Source: Oscillospiraceae bacterium
GTDB taxonomy: Bacteria; Bacillota_A; Clostridia; Oscillospirales; Oscillospiraceae
DNA length: 39,573 bases
NCBI GenBank assembly: GCA_015068055.1
Contig: SVLG01000009.1
Span: 1-39,573 of the forward strand
Reading direction: 5' to 3'
The notes under the pieces were generated by a model. It saw nothing but the letters and a program-made list of their open reading frames with translations, was not told the origin of the DNA and ran no database searches. Below, in pieces: positions 26,723-35,766 of this stretch. The translations under genes and the position numbers were made by a program. How positions within the stretch are numbered: the stretch's first letter is position 1; each line of letters starts with the position of its first letter.

Positions 26723-27754
26723 TTATACCCCCTCCTTCCCATAATCGGCCAGCCACAGCGCAAGGAGCTTCGCACAGTTTTCGGCGTCGCGCAGGTCAAG
26801 CACTTCCACCGGAGTATGCATATAGCGCAGCGGCAGGGACAAAACGCCGGTGGCCACGCCTACGCGGCTGATCTGGATGGGCCAGGCATCGGTGCCGCTG
26901 TGGCCGGGGATAACCTCAATCTGTACATCCATTCCCGCCGCTGCCGCAAGGGCTGTAAGCTTATCGGAAACAGAGCGGGTCGCATTGGGGCCGACACCGA
27001 TAGCAGGGCCTCCGCCCAGCACAAAGGTTTCGTTTTTCGGTGCGTCGGGAGACTGACCATGGGTCACATCCACGGCAATGGCGGCCTCCGGTGCCACGCC
27101 GTAAGCGCCGGTAACCGCGCCGCGGCAGCCGACCTCCTCCTGCACCGCAAAGAGCAGAGCCACATGGCAACCCAGCGTCTGCCCCTCCAGAAGCTGCAGA
27201 GCACGAATCAGAATAGCTGCGCAGCTGCGGTCATCCATGGCCTTGCCGCAGAGACGGTTTTCTCCCAATTCAAAACACTTTGTTGTAAAGACAGCCGGAG
27301 TGCCCAGAGGAACACGGCGCTTCACTTCTTCCTCTTCAAGCCCCACGTCAATATAGAGTTTGTCCACAGGCAGAGGCTTTTCCCGCTCCTCTGCGCTGAG
27401 TATATGGGGCGGCAGTGTGTCTATAACGCCGTAAAGGGGCTCATCCGTCAGGAGTTTCACCTCCAGCGCCGGAAGCATGCGGGCATCTACTCCGCCCAGA
27501 GGCTGGAAGCGGAGGAAGCCCTTTTCATAGCCGGTCACGATGAGGCCAATCTCATCCATGTGAGCATCCAGCATCACGGTCGGAGCTGCGGCATCCGCAC
27601 ATTTTTTGAGCGCAATCCGATTCCCCATTGCGTCGCTGCGTATGTCATCCACCAGAGGGCGAAGCAGTTCCTCCACCACCTCCATGGCGGCATCTTCCCG
27701 ACCGGAGGGGCCGGCTGCCTCACTAAGGCGGATGATTATTTCTTTAAGTGTCAT
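26723..27754 (-). CDS. M42-family zinc aminopeptidase-like (copy 2)
   Basis: A 343-residue paralogue of the next gene. Metal and catalytic residues: H65 and D67 in DAHMDEIGL, Asp in GKAMDDRSCAA, QEEVGCRGAVTGA, GHSGTDAWP and YMHTPVE. Similarity to copy 1 is clear in motifs but the sequences have diverged widely, so this is an old duplication or two separate family branches. It overlaps the murD stop by 4 bases (ATGA). The two may form a mixed complex or differ in N-terminal residue preference. Confidence 0.92.
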   Translation of the reverse strand: MTLKEIIIRLSEAAGPSGREDAAMEVVEELLRPLVDDIRSDAMGNRIALKKCADAAAPTVMLDAHMDEIGLIVTGYEKGFLRFQPLGGVDARMLPALEVKLLTDEPLYGVIDTLPPHILSAEEREKPLPVDKLYIDVGLEEEEVKRRVPLGTPAVFTTKCFELGENRLCGKAMDDRSCAAILIRALQLLEGQTLGCHVALLFAVQEEVGCRGAVTGAYGVAPEAAIAVDVTHGQSPDAPKNETFVLGGGPAIGVGPNATRSVSDKLTALAAAAGMDVQIEVIPGHSGTDAWPIQISRVGVATGVLSLPLRYMHTPVEVLDLRDAENCAKLLALWLADYGKEGV

Positions 27755-29115
27755 TCATCCATCTCCATCACGATCTTCTTAAAGGTTCTGCCCCGAACAG
27801 CAAAGTTGGGGAACTTGTCAAAGGAGGCACAGGCCGGACTCAGCAGCACCAGATCCCCCTCTTCCGCAAGATCTCTCGCCGCATAAACCGCCTCCGTGAA
27901 ATCATCTTTCCGCACAATGGGCAGAGCCGCGGCATCGTACAGAGGCGAAGCCTGCACGGCCGCAAGAATTTTTTCTGCCGTGGCACCGCACAACACCAGC
28001 GCCTTTGCATGGCGGCAGATTTCATGGCCAAGGTCATCGAAAGGTATGTTCTTGTCGTAGCCGCCGGCAATGAGGATGGGCTTCTGACGCAGGGCATGAA
28101 GTCCGGCCGTGGTTCTGGTGGGGCTGGAAGCAATGGAATCGTTGCAGTAGGTAACACCGCGGACACAGCGAACCATCTCCAACCGATGCTCCACCCCGGC
28201 GAAGCCCTCAGCCACCCGGCGGCAGACTTCTGCAGGAACCAGGTCCCCCACGGCAGCAAAGGCCGCCATATAGTTTTCCAGGTTGTGCTCACCGGGAATG
28301 CGAATGGCAGCGGCCGGCATCATGCGGCCCCTCTCCGCATAAATCTCGCCGTCCATACTGTAAACTCCTTCCACCGCTTCGCGACGGCTGAAGAAGCGGA
28401 CATGGCCCGGAGCCTCGGTGGCCATGGCAGCGGTAATACCATTATCGGCATTCAGCACCAGAACATCCTCCGTCTGCTGCTGCCGGAAAATCTGCTTTTT
28501 GGCATCTATGTAGTCGTTATAATCCGGGTGGACATCCAGATGGTTGGGGCTCACATTGGTGATCACCGCCACATGGGGATGACAATTCATGCTGTGCAGC
28601 TGGAAAGAGCTGAGCTCCAGCACCACCATGTCCTCCGCTTTCATCTGCGGCAGCTTATCCAGCAGCGGTGTGCCGATGTTGCCACCCAGCCAGACCGTAT
28701 AGCCGGCAGCCTTCAGCAGCTCAGCAATGATGCTGGTGGTGGTTGTTTTTCCGTCCGAGCCGGTGACCGCAAAGATCCGGCAGGGACAGAGGGCAAAAAA
28801 CGCCTCCATCTCCGAAGTCAGCTTTGCCCCGGCAGCTTCCGCTTCCGCAAGAAAGCGCGGATGCAGACCCGGTGTGCGGAAAATCACATCGAAGGACAAG
28901 TCCTCCAGGTATGTTTCGCCCAGCTTGAGCTTGCAGCCACGGCTCTCCAGCACATCAGCCACTTCCCCCATAGCAGCCCGGTCACGCTTATCGCAGGCAG
29001 TCACGTCGCAGCCCGCATCCAAAAGCAAATCGATCAGGGGGCGATTGCTGACGCCGACACCCACGACGGCTATGCGCCGGCCCCTGAGAGATGTCATATA
29101 TTCCTTCAAAGTCAT
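27751..29115 (-). CDS. murD: UDP-N-acetylmuramoyl-L-alanine--D-glutamate ligase
   Basis: A 454-residue cytoplasmic Mur ligase that adds D-glutamate to UDP-MurNAc-L-Ala in peptidoglycan precursor synthesis. Seen: N-terminal Rossmann-like domain (RIAVVGVGVSNRPLIDLL), P-loop TGSDGKTT (118-125), central ELSSFQLHSM and NHLDVH, and the C-terminal HRLE and SPACASFDKFPNFAVRG motifs diagnostic of MurD. The ATG follows GGAGG by 6 bases. It is the first gene of a seven-gene operon rather than lying in a dcw cluster, which is unusual in placement; a second murD elsewhere cannot be excluded. Confidence 0.96.
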   Translation of the reverse strand: MTLKEYMTSLRGRRIAVVGVGVSNRPLIDLLLDAGCDVTACDKRDRAAMGEVADVLESRGCKLKLGETYLEDLSFDVIFRTPGLHPRFLAEAEAAGAKLTSEMEAFFALCPCRIFAVTGSDGKTTTTSIIAELLKAAGYTVWLGGNIGTPLLDKLPQMKAEDMVVLELSSFQLHSMNCHPHVAVITNVSPNHLDVHPDYNDYIDAKKQIFRQQQTEDVLVLNADNGITAAMATEAPGHVRFFSRREAVEGVYSMDGEIYAERGRMMPAAAIRIPGEHNLENYMAAFAAVGDLVPAEVCRRVAEGFAGVEHRLEMVRCVRGVTYCNDSIASSPTRTTAGLHALRQKPILIAGGYDKNIPFDDLGHEICRHAKALVLCGATAEKILAAVQASPLYDAAALPIVRKDDFTEAVYAARDLAEEGDLVLLSPACASFDKFPNFAVRGRTFKKIVMEMDE

Positions 29116-29144
29116 AGCTTGCCTCCATTATAAGTAACCCCATC

Positions 29145-29173
29145 ATTATATGCTCAGCGCCCTAAAAATTCAA
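29145..29173 (-). promoter_or_regulatory. Promoter of the murD operon
   Basis: On the minus strand, TTGAAT (29173-29168), 17 bases, TATAAT (29150-29145). The -35 overlaps the left arm of the inverted repeat at 29170-29189. Confidence 0.68.
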
Positions 29174-29189
29174 CAGGAAATCCTGTTGA
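29170..29189. repeat. Inverted repeat joining the murD and rnpB -35 boxes
   Basis: Perfect 9-base arms TCAACAGGA and TCCTGTTGA around AA. Each arm contains part of one divergent -35 box. It could be a shared operator; symmetry from two TTGA boxes explains only the outer bases. Confidence 0.55.
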
Positions 29190-29215
29190 CAGCGGAGCGC
29201 TCCACGCGTTAAAAT
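29186..29215 (+). promoter_or_regulatory. Promoter of rnpB
   Basis: TTGACA (29186-29191), 18 bases, TAAAAT (29210-29215). The predicted start near 29221 coincides with the first base of helix P1 of the RNA. Confidence 0.75.
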
Positions 29216-29220
29216 GGCAC

Positions 29221-29567
29221 TGCGACCAAGCCGCGCAGCCGCGGGCACAAGGCGAAAGCCTGTGCGTGAGGAAAGTCCGGGCTCCATAGGGCATGGATAA
29301 CGGGTAACGCCCGCCGGGGGTGACCCCAGGACAAGTGCAACAGAGATATACCGCCGCGTTTACGCGGTAAGGGTGGAAAGGCGAGGTAAGAGCTCACCCA
29401 TCATCCGGAGACGGAATGGTGCTGTAAACTCTATCCGGAGCAACGCCGTGGAGGGACACATAGGCCGGCCCGGTCGTCCCGAGGAGGCGGCTGGAGCGCA
29501 GCGGCAACGCTGCGCCTAGATAGATGGCTGCAAAACACAGAACCCGGCTTACAGACTTGATCGCATC
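29221..29567 (+). ncRNA. rnpB: RNase P RNA, class A
   Basis: The catalytic RNA that trims tRNA 5' ends. Universal core segments are present in order: GAGGAAAGTCCGGGCTCC, ATAGGGCA, GGTAACGCC, AGTGCAACAGAGA, GGTAAGGGTG, GAGGTAAGAGCTCACC, GTAAACTC, CCGGAGCAA, GCCTAGAT and ACAGAACCCGGCTTA. The ends pair as helix P1 (29221-29230 with 29556-29565, one mismatch). The module arrangement is class A rather than Bacillus class B. It is flanked by a consensus promoter and a strong terminator. Confidence 0.97.
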
Positions 29568-29573
29568 TATATG

Positions 29574-29604
29574 AAAAAACTGCCGGCAATACCGGCAGTT
29601 TTTT
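29574..29604 (+). terminator. Terminator of rnpB
   Basis: Perfect stem ACTGCCGG-type (CTGCCGG with CCGGCAG, extended by A6/T6) around a 5-base loop, ending in TTTTTT. Textbook intrinsic terminator 6 bases after the mature 3' end. Confidence 0.93.
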
Positions 29605-29615
29605 CTCTTCCGGTG

Positions 29616-29644
29616 TATACAAGGCAGCCCAGTCATGGTATAAT
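29616..29644 (+). promoter_or_regulatory. Promoter of the pepF-amidohydrolase-dsdA unit
   Basis: TATACA (29616-29621), 17 bases, TATAAT (29639-29644) with extended -10 TGG before it. The leader is about 23 bases. Confidence 0.6.
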
Positions 29645-29673
29645 TAAATTATATTTAACAAGGAGAGTTCTCT

Positions 29674-31479
29674 GTGAGTGAAGTTAAGCGGATTGCCGAA
29701 AGAAGCGAAATCAACCCCAGCCATACCTGGGCCATTCACGATCTGTACGAAAGCGATGAAGCCTGGGAAGCAGAATACAAGCTGCTGAAGGCTTCAGCCG
29801 GGAAAGCAAGCGCGTACATGGGTCATCTGGGCGAGAGCGCGGAAACACTCCTTTCCTACCTGCGTCTCAACGATGAGATCAGCCGTATGCTGGAGGATCT
29901 TATCAATTATGCCCAGCGCCAGAGCGACACCGATACCCGCGCGGCCCATTATCAGGCCATGGTCGGACGCATCATGTCCACGTATGTGGAACTTGGCGCC
30001 GCGCTTTCCTTTGAAACGCCGGAGCTGCTGGCCATCGATGACGAAACGCTCCGTGCATTTTATGATGCCGCACCGGCTCTGAAAACCTACCGCCGCTATC
30101 TCAATGACCAGCGCCGCCGAAAACCTCACATTCTCTCCCCGGCTGAGGAAAAGATTCTTGCCGCAGCCGGTGACATGGCACAGGCGCCGGACACGATCTA
30201 CTCCATGTTCAACGATGCGGACATTGTCTTCCCCGATGCCATTGACAGCAAGGGGGAGCGCCATCCCCTCTCCCAGGCCACCTATATCTCCTGTCTGGAA
30301 AGCGAAGACCGGGCTCTCAGGAAGTCGGCCTTTGAAAACCTCTACCGCAGCTACGGAGCCTGGAAAAACACTCTTGCCGCCATTCAGAGTGCCGAGGTAA
30401 AGCAGCGCCAGTTCTTCGCGCAGATGCGCCGCTATGATTCCGCCCTGGAGCGCTCACTGGACAGCACCAACGTGCCGGTCAGCGTCTACACCAATCTCAT
30501 TGAGTCGGTTCACCGAAATCTTGACAAAATGCATCGCTATGTGGCGCTTCGGAAAAAGCTTCTCGGTGTCGGAGAGCTCCATATGTACGATCTCTATACA
30601 CCGCTGGTGGTCGGCGTGGACAGGTACATTCCCTATGAGGAAGCAAAGGAGACCGTATATAAGTCCCTCGCTCCCATGGGCGAGGAGTACCGCAGCATCC
30701 TGAGAGAGGGCTTCGAAAATCGCTGGATCGACGTTTATGAGAACGTCGGCAAGCGCTCCGGTGCTTACTCCGCCGGCACCTTCAAGCATCCCTTTGTTCT
30801 TCTGAATTATACAGGTACCCTCGACAGCCAGTTCACTCTGGCCCATGAGATGGGTCACGCCATACACTCCTACCTTTCCACAAAGCATCAGCCCATCGTG
30901 GACCACGACTATGTGATCTTTGTGGCAGAAGTGGCCTCCACCTGCAATGAAGCACTTTTGATGGAGTATCTGCTGAAGGAGACCAGTGACCGAAAGGAAC
31001 GTGCTTACCTTATCAACCACTTCCTTGAGCAGTTCCGGGGCACCCTCTACCGCCAGACCATGTTCGCTGAGTTTGAGATGATCCTTGGTCGTCTCGCGCA
31101 GGAGGGAGAAACGCTCACCGCCGAACTTCTCAACAGCGAATACAGAAAGCTCAACCGCCTGTATTTCGGCGATGATATCGTACTGGATGACGAAATCGAC
31201 ATGGAATGGATGCGCATCCCGCACTTCTACTACGATTACTACGTGTTCCAGTACGCCACCGGCTACTCCGCTGCCATCGCCCTATCCCGGCGTATTCTCC
31301 GCGAGGGGGACGCGGCCATCAGGGACTACATGAGCTTTCTTTCCGGCGGCTGCAGCAGATCCCCGATCGAACTTTTAAAAATGGCCGGTGTGGATATGTC
31401 CACACCCGAACCGATCAATGCCGCGCTTCAACTTTTTGGGGAGCTTCTTGATGAAATGGAAGCGCTCATGGAGGATTGA
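29674..31479 (+). CDS. pepF: Oligoendopeptidase F
   Basis: A 601-residue cytoplasmic M3B zinc oligopeptidase that cuts peptides of about 7-17 residues. The zinc motif is HEMGH (H391-H395) in LAHEMGHAIHSYLS, with the downstream Glu ligand in AEVASTCNEAL. Further conserved parts: KRSGAYSAGTFKHPF and the C-terminal HFYYDYYVFQYATGYSAA. GTG start with AGGAGAG 6 bases upstream. It is first in a three-gene plus-strand unit, with the next ATG two bases after its stop. Confidence 0.96.
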   Translation: MSEVKRIAERSEINPSHTWAIHDLYESDEAWEAEYKLLKASAGKASAYMGHLGESAETLLSYLRLNDEISRMLEDLINYAQRQSDTDTRAAHYQAMVGRIMSTYVELGAALSFETPELLAIDDETLRAFYDAAPALKTYRRYLNDQRRRKPHILSPAEEKILAAAGDMAQAPDTIYSMFNDADIVFPDAIDSKGERHPLSQATYISCLESEDRALRKSAFENLYRSYGAWKNTLAAIQSAEVKQRQFFAQMRRYDSALERSLDSTNVPVSVYTNLIESVHRNLDKMHRYVALRKKLLGVGELHMYDLYTPLVVGVDRYIPYEEAKETVYKSLAPMGEEYRSILREGFENRWIDVYENVGKRSGAYSAGTFKHPFVLLNYTGTLDSQFTLAHEMGHAIHSYLSTKHQPIVDHDYVIFVAEVASTCNEALLMEYLLKETSDRKERAYLINHFLEQFRGTLYRQTMFAEFEMILGRLAQEGETLTAELLNSEYRKLNRLYFGDDIVLDDEIDMEWMRIPHFYYDYYVFQYATGYSAAIALSRRILREGDAAIRDYMSFLSGGCSRSPIELLKMAGVDMSTPEPINAALQLFGELLDEMEALMED

Positions 31480-31481
31480 AT

Positions 31482-32759
31482 ATGAAATACGCCTACGTTA
31501 ACGGCATCATTCTTTCCGGCAAGGCCGACATGCAGCCCCTTTACGGCCACAGCGTTCTGACCGACGGAGATCGTATCGTGGACATTGTGCCGACGGGGAC
31601 GGAGGACAGCAGCTACAGCAAAATTGAACTGGGTGGGAAATATATCATGCCCGGACTTATAAACCTACATGTCCACCTCCCAGCAAGCGGAAAGCCCGGT
31701 TCCAACGGCGACCCGGTCAAAAAGGTAAAGCTCCTCACCTCCAACGCACTGTTTCGCCGCATTGTCCTCATGGTCTGTGAGGGCTATGCCAAGCAGCAGC
31801 TGATGAGCGGTGTAACTACCATTCGCACCGTTGGCGGTGTTCGGAATGCGGACAGCCGCATCCGCGACCGCATCGCCGGCGGCAAGGTTGCCGGCCCGCG
31901 GATCCTTGCTTCCAACATGGCAATCTCGGTGCCCGGCGGCCACATGGCAGGCTCTCTTGCTTACGCTGCGGAGAGCGCCGAAGAGGCCAGAGCATACACC
32001 GCAAAGGTTGCAGCGGACAAACCCGACCTCATCAAGCTTATGATCACCGGCGGCGTTCTGGATGCCAGGGTGAAGGGTGAGCCGGGCGAACTCAAGATGC
32101 CCGCCGAATATGTCCGTGCCGCCTGTGACGAGGCCCATCGCCACGGACTGAAGGTAGCCGCCCATGTGGAAAGCCCGGAAGGAGTCCGTGTGGCGCTTGA
32201 AAACGGCGTAGACACCATCGAGCATGGGGCAAAGCCCGATGAGGAGATCATCCGACTGTTCAAAGAGCGGGGTGCTGCCCATGTGGCCACACTCTCCCCT
32301 GCCCTGCCCTATGCCCTCTTTGACCGCGCCGTGAGCCACGCCACGGAAATTGAGCAGTACAATGGGCAGGTTGTCTTTGACGGTATCATTGACTGTGCAA
32401 TATCCTGTCTTGCTAACGGCATCCCCGTGGGGCTTGGCACCGACACCGGCTGTCCCTATATCACCCACTACGACATGTGGCGGGAGGTCAACTATTTCCA
32501 GCGTTATTGCGGCGTTACACCTGCCTTTGCTCTGTACAGCGCCACACTGGGCAACGCACGCATCGCAGGCATTGACAGCGAAACCGGCTCCGTTGAAGTG
32601 GGCAAATGCGCAGATATGATCGTCACGGCAAAAAATCCGCTCGACGATCCCAAGGCATTGCGTCACGTGGATATGGTCATTGCCCGTGGCCGACTGTTCC
32701 GCAAACCAAAGCTAAAAAAGATGCCTCGTGTGGAACTGGAGCTGGATAAATTCCTTTAA
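31482..32759 (+). CDS. Metal-dependent amidohydrolase (Xaa-Pro dipeptidase/imidazolonepropionase-like)
   Basis: A 425-residue amidohydrolase-superfamily TIM barrel with a surrounding beta-sandwich. Metal site: H63 and H65 (NLHVHLP), K185 in [10 protein letters not shown] (probably carboxylated), H228 (KVAAHVES), H248 (DTIEHG) and D321 (GLGTDTG). This residue set matches the group that includes L-prolidases acting on Xaa-Pro and other carboxyl-terminal dipeptides. The position after pepF suggests dipeptide breakdown, but imidazolonepropionase-like activities are possible. ATG 31482 follows GGAGG by 7 bases; an earlier TTG is not needed. Confidence 0.85.
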   Translation: MKYAYVNGIILSGKADMQPLYGHSVLTDGDRIVDIVPTGTEDSSYSKIELGGKYIMPGLINLHVHLPASGKPGSNGDPVKKVKLLTSNALFRRIVLMVCEGYAKQQLMSGVTTIRTVGGVRNADSRIRDRIAGGKVAGPRILASNMAISVPGGHMAGSLAYAAESAEEARAYTAKVAADKPDLIKLMITGGVLDARVKGEPGELKMPAEYVRAACDEAHRHGLKVAAHVESPEGVRVALENGVDTIEHGAKPDEEIIRLFKERGAAHVATLSPALPYALFDRAVSHATEIEQYNGQVVFDGIIDCAISCLANGIPVGLGTDTGCPYITHYDMWREVNYFQRYCGVTPAFALYSATLGNARIAGIDSETGSVEVGKCADMIVTAKNPLDDPKALRHVDMVIARGRLFRKPKLKKMPRVELELDKFL

Positions 32760-32781
32760 AATACATAACGGAGGATTGAAA

Positions 32782-34059
32782 ATGGAACTCGATCTCAAGT
32801 GTTTTCCCCTGATTGCCGACATGAGCGCCGGCAAGGAGGTCGTCTGGTACAACCCCAGTCTGCACTCCATTGAGCCCACGGAAGTCACCATGGCGGACGT
32901 GGAGGATGCCGCTGCCCGTCTGCAGCGCTTTGCTTCCTATATCCGCCGCGTTTTCCCCGAGACCGAAGTCTCCGGCGGCATCATCGAGTCCCCCCTGCGC
33001 GCCATTCCCGAAATGCAGAAGCATCTCGGCGGGGACCTGCCCGGTCAGCTCTATCTGAAGTGCGACAATATGCTCCCCGTCTCCGGCTCCATCAAGGCGC
33101 GCGGCGGCATCTATGAGGTACTCTGCTTTGCTGAAAAAGTGGCCATGGAAAACGGTATGCTCAGCATCGAGGATGACTACGCCATCCTTGCCGAGCCACG
33201 TTTTACAGAGCTTTTTTCCCGTTACAGCGTTGCTGTCGGTTCTACGGGCAATCTGGGCCTGAGCATTGGCATCATGAGCGCCAAGCTGGGCTTTAAGGTG
33301 GCAGTGCACATGTCTGCGGATGCCCGCCAGTGGAAGAAGGACATGCTTCGCTCCAAGGGTGTTACCGTGGTTGAGTACGCCGGCGACTACCAGAAGGCTG
33401 TGGCCGAAGGACGCAGGCTGGCGGAAGCCGATCCCCTCTGCCACTTCGTGGATGACGAGAACTCCAAAACCCTGTTTCTTGGTTATGCCGTCTCCGCCCT
33501 GCGTCTCCGCAAGCAGTTTGAGGAGCAGGGCATTGTGGTGGACGCGGAGCATCCCCTTTTTGTCTATCTCCCCTGCGGCGTAGGCGGCGGCCCCGGCGGC
33601 GTGGCCTACGGTCTTAAGCTCTGCTTCGGTGACAACGCCCACTGCTTTTTCTCCGAACCCGTAGCCGTGCCCTGTATGCTTCTCGGGGTGATGACCGGCC
33701 TCCACGACGGCATCTGTGTTCAGGACATCGGTCTTTCCGGCAAAACCTGCGCCGACGGGCTGGCCGTTGGCCGCCCCTCCAGCTTTGTGGGTCGTGTGGT
33801 CGGTGATCTGCTGGATGGTCTTTTCACCGTGGAGGATCCTGTGATGGAGAAGCTGGTCCCCACTCTTTATGAAAAGGAAAACATTTTCATCGAGCCCAGC
33901 GCCGCTGCCGGCTTCCCCGGCTATGCGCGCATTCTGCAGGATGAAGCGTATACCGCCCGCTTCCGTGAAGACGCACTGAAAAACGCCACGCACATCGTTT
34001 GGGCCACCGGCGGCAACATGGTTCCCCCGGACGAACGGGAAAAATACCTCCGTGCATAA
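32782..34059 (+). CDS. dsdA: D-serine ammonia-lyase (D-serine dehydratase)
   Basis: A 425-residue fold-type II PLP enzyme that converts D-serine to pyruvate and ammonia via 2-aminoacrylate. K105 in [14 protein letters not shown] is the Schiff-base lysine; [11 protein letters not shown] binds the phosphate, and [16 protein letters not shown] matches E. coli DsdA closely. Full length. The start is at ATG 32782, with GGAGG 7 bases upstream. It is the last gene of the pepF unit, followed at once by a hairpin shared with convergent ridA. No DsdC-like regulator is nearby. Confidence 0.95.
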   Translation: MELDLKCFPLIADMSAGKEVVWYNPSLHSIEPTEVTMADVEDAAARLQRFASYIRRVFPETEVSGGIIESPLRAIPEMQKHLGGDLPGQLYLKCDNMLPVSGSIKARGGIYEVLCFAEKVAMENGMLSIEDDYAILAEPRFTELFSRYSVAVGSTGNLGLSIGIMSAKLGFKVAVHMSADARQWKKDMLRSKGVTVVEYAGDYQKAVAEGRRLAEADPLCHFVDDENSKTLFLGYAVSALRLRKQFEEQGIVVDAEHPLFVYLPCGVGGGPGGVAYGLKLCFGDNAHCFFSEPVAVPCMLLGVMTGLHDGICVQDIGLSGKTCADGLAVGRPSSFVGRVVGDLLDGLFTVEDPVMEKLVPTLYEKENIFIEPSAAAGFPGYARILQDEAYTARFREDALKNATHIVWATGGNMVPPDEREKYLRA

Positions 34060-34062
34060 GGA

Positions 34063-34092
34063 AACAGCTCACCGCAGAAGCGGTGAGCTGTT
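34063..34092. terminator. Bidirectional terminator between dsdA and ridA
   Basis: Perfect 13-bp stem (AACAGCTCACCGC with its complement) and AGAA loop, four bases after the dsdA stop and 8 bases from the ridA stop. An AATTTTAC stretch follows on the plus strand. Confidence 0.8.
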
Positions 34093-34099
34093 AACAATT

Positions 34100-34483
34100 T
34101 TACTTGTTGCCGGGAAAGACAGCGATGATCTCGATCTCGCAAAGGACTTTCTTGGGCACTTCACGGACTGCCACGCAGGAACGGGCGGGCTTCCCGGTAA
34201 AATACTGGGAATAAACACCGTTGAACGCGCCGAAGTCCTCCATATTGGCAAGGAAGCAGGTGGTCTTCACAACATCCGTGAAGCTGAGACCGTTGGCTTC
34301 CAGAAGACCCTTGATATTCAGGCAGCAGCGGTGAGCCTGTTCCTCGATCGTGGTCCCAACGATCTCACCGGTGGCCGGATCCAGAGGGATCTGCCCCGAG
34401 GCGAAGAGAAAGCCATTGACCGCGATGGCCTGGGAATAAGGACCAACGGCAGCGGGTGCATTGGGTGTCGATGTGATGTTCAT
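34100..34483 (-). CDS. ridA: RidA-family reactive enamine/imine deaminase
   Basis: A 127-residue RidA/YjgF protein that hydrolyses 2-aminoacrylate and other enamines/imines released by PLP dehydratases before they damage enzymes. Key residues: Y16 in GPYSQAI, the catalytic R101 in KPARSCVAV, and the Glu pair of CEIEIIAVFP. These are the marks of active RidA rather than other Rid groups. It lies 20 bases downstream of ilvA, whose product makes the substrate, and opposite dsdA, which also forms 2-aminoacrylate. Confidence 0.95.
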   Translation of the reverse strand: MNITSTPNAPAAVGPYSQAIAVNGFLFASGQIPLDPATGEIVGTTIEEQAHRCCLNIKGLLEANGLSFTDVVKTTCFLANMEDFGAFNGVYSQYFTGKPARSCVAVREVPKKVLCEIEIIAVFPGNK

Positions 34484-34503
34484 GTTTCGTCCTCCAAAGA
34501 TTT

Positions 34504-35697
34504 TTATCGTTTTGCCAAATGGTAACCATTTGACTGTAGCTTTCGCTCAATCTGGTGAATATGGGCCTGGTCGATGGTTTCCAAAACCATGGTGACCATG
34601 CATTCGCTGACATCGGAATGACGGTCCTCCCGGGCATGGTGAATGCTGACAACGTTGGCCCCCGTGGAAGATATCACCTGCAGCAGCTGGATCAGGTTGC
34701 CCGGCTTATCAACGACTTTTGTCGAGATTTCCACAATCCGGCCGGAATTGGACAAACCTTTCGTGATCACGCGGGACAGCATGGTGACATCCACGTTGCC
34801 GCCGGAAACCACACAGACAGTCTTTCCGCTTGTGATATTGACCTGCCCGCTCATCACCGCAGCCACAGAGGCAGCACCGGCTCCCTCAGCCACCGTTTTC
34901 TGACTTTCCAGAAGGAAAAGGATGGCAGACGCAATTTCATCTTCACTGACAGTCACAATCTCGTCTACATATTTTCTGCACAGCTCAAAAGTCAGCGCAC
35001 CGGGCTTTTTAACGGCAATTCCGTCGGCGATGGTGGAAACCTCACTCAGCTCAGACCGCTCCCCTCGCTGTAGCGAGGTGTACATGGAGGCCGCGCCCGC
35101 CGCCTGTACGCCAATAACCCGACAGGATGGCTTCTGCTTCTTGATGGCATAGGCGATGCCGCTGATGAGTCCGCCCCCGCCAATGGGCACCACCACCTGC
35201 GTCACATCATGCAGCTGCTCCAGAATTTCCAAGCCAATGGTCCCCTGTCCGGCAATAACAAGGGAATCGTCAAAGGGATGGGCAAAGGTGTAGCCCTGCT
35301 CCTTTGCCAGGCGCTCCGCCTCCCGGGCGGCATCGTCATAGACACCGGGTATCAGAACTACCTCTGCGCCATAAGCCTTCGTAGCTTCCACCTTGCTGAT
35401 GGGCGCACCGGCGGGCATACAGATGATCGACCTGACCCCCAGCTTTGTGGCGGACAGAGCTACGCCCTGCGCGTGGTTTCCAGCAGAGCAGGCGATCACA
35501 CCCACGGCGGCTTCCGCTTCCGTCAGCGAGCGGATTTTATTATACGCTCCCCGGAGCTTAAAGGCACCGGTCAACTGCAGATTTTCTGCCTTGATGTACA
35601 CATTGGCACCCAACTTCGGTGCCGGGTCCAACGGCGTTTTCCGCGCGATCCCTTCCAGGGCCTTCCGCGCATCCCGGATCATATCCAGCGTCAGCAT
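34504..35697 (-). CDS. ilvA: Threonine ammonia-lyase (threonine dehydratase) with ACT domain
   Basis: A 397-residue PLP enzyme deaminating threonine (and serine) to 2-oxobutyrate or pyruvate. K47 in GAFKLRGAYNK holds PLP; IGGGGLISG binds the phosphate. A single ACT domain covers about 325-397 (KPGNLIQLLQVISSTGAN). This short, single-ACT form is common in clostridial catabolic or mixed-role enzymes, unlike the 510-residue E. coli IlvA. ATG 35697 has AAGGAG 9 bases upstream. I see no clear promoter in the 69-base gap to the mgtC-like gene, so it may be read from there. It forms an operon with ridA. Confidence 0.93.
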   Translation of the reverse strand: MLTLDMIRDARKALEGIARKTPLDPAPKLGANVYIKAENLQLTGAFKLRGAYNKIRSLTEAEAAVGVIACSAGNHAQGVALSATKLGVRSIICMPAGAPISKVEATKAYGAEVVLIPGVYDDAAREAERLAKEQGYTFAHPFDDSLVIAGQGTIGLEILEQLHDVTQVVVPIGGGGLISGIAYAIKKQKPSCRVIGVQAAGAASMYTSLQRGERSELSEVSTIADGIAVKKPGALTFELCRKYVDEIVTVSEDEIASAILFLLESQKTVAEGAGAASVAAVMSGQVNITSGKTVCVVSGGNVDVTMLSRVITKGLSNSGRIVEISTKVVDKPGNLIQLLQVISSTGANVVSIHHAREDRHSDVSECMVTMVLETIDQAHIHQIERKLQSNGYHLAKR

Positions 35698-35766
35698 GAA
35701 AAGCAACTCCTTAAAACGTAAATAGTACAACTATGGAAAAAACATAAACGCTTTTGAACGGGTGTT

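Noticed and set aside
27748..29133. A 461-codon plus-strand open frame opposite murD
   Set aside because: Complement of a confidently assigned gene; no ribosome site or motif.
29394..29636. Short minus-strand open frames over rnpB
   Set aside because: The region is a structural RNA with all conserved class A elements; such frames are chance.
35698..35766. A promoter for ilvA-ridA
   Set aside because: TACTAT at 35727-35722 could be a -10, but no -35 box stands at 16-18 bases, so I do not annotate one.
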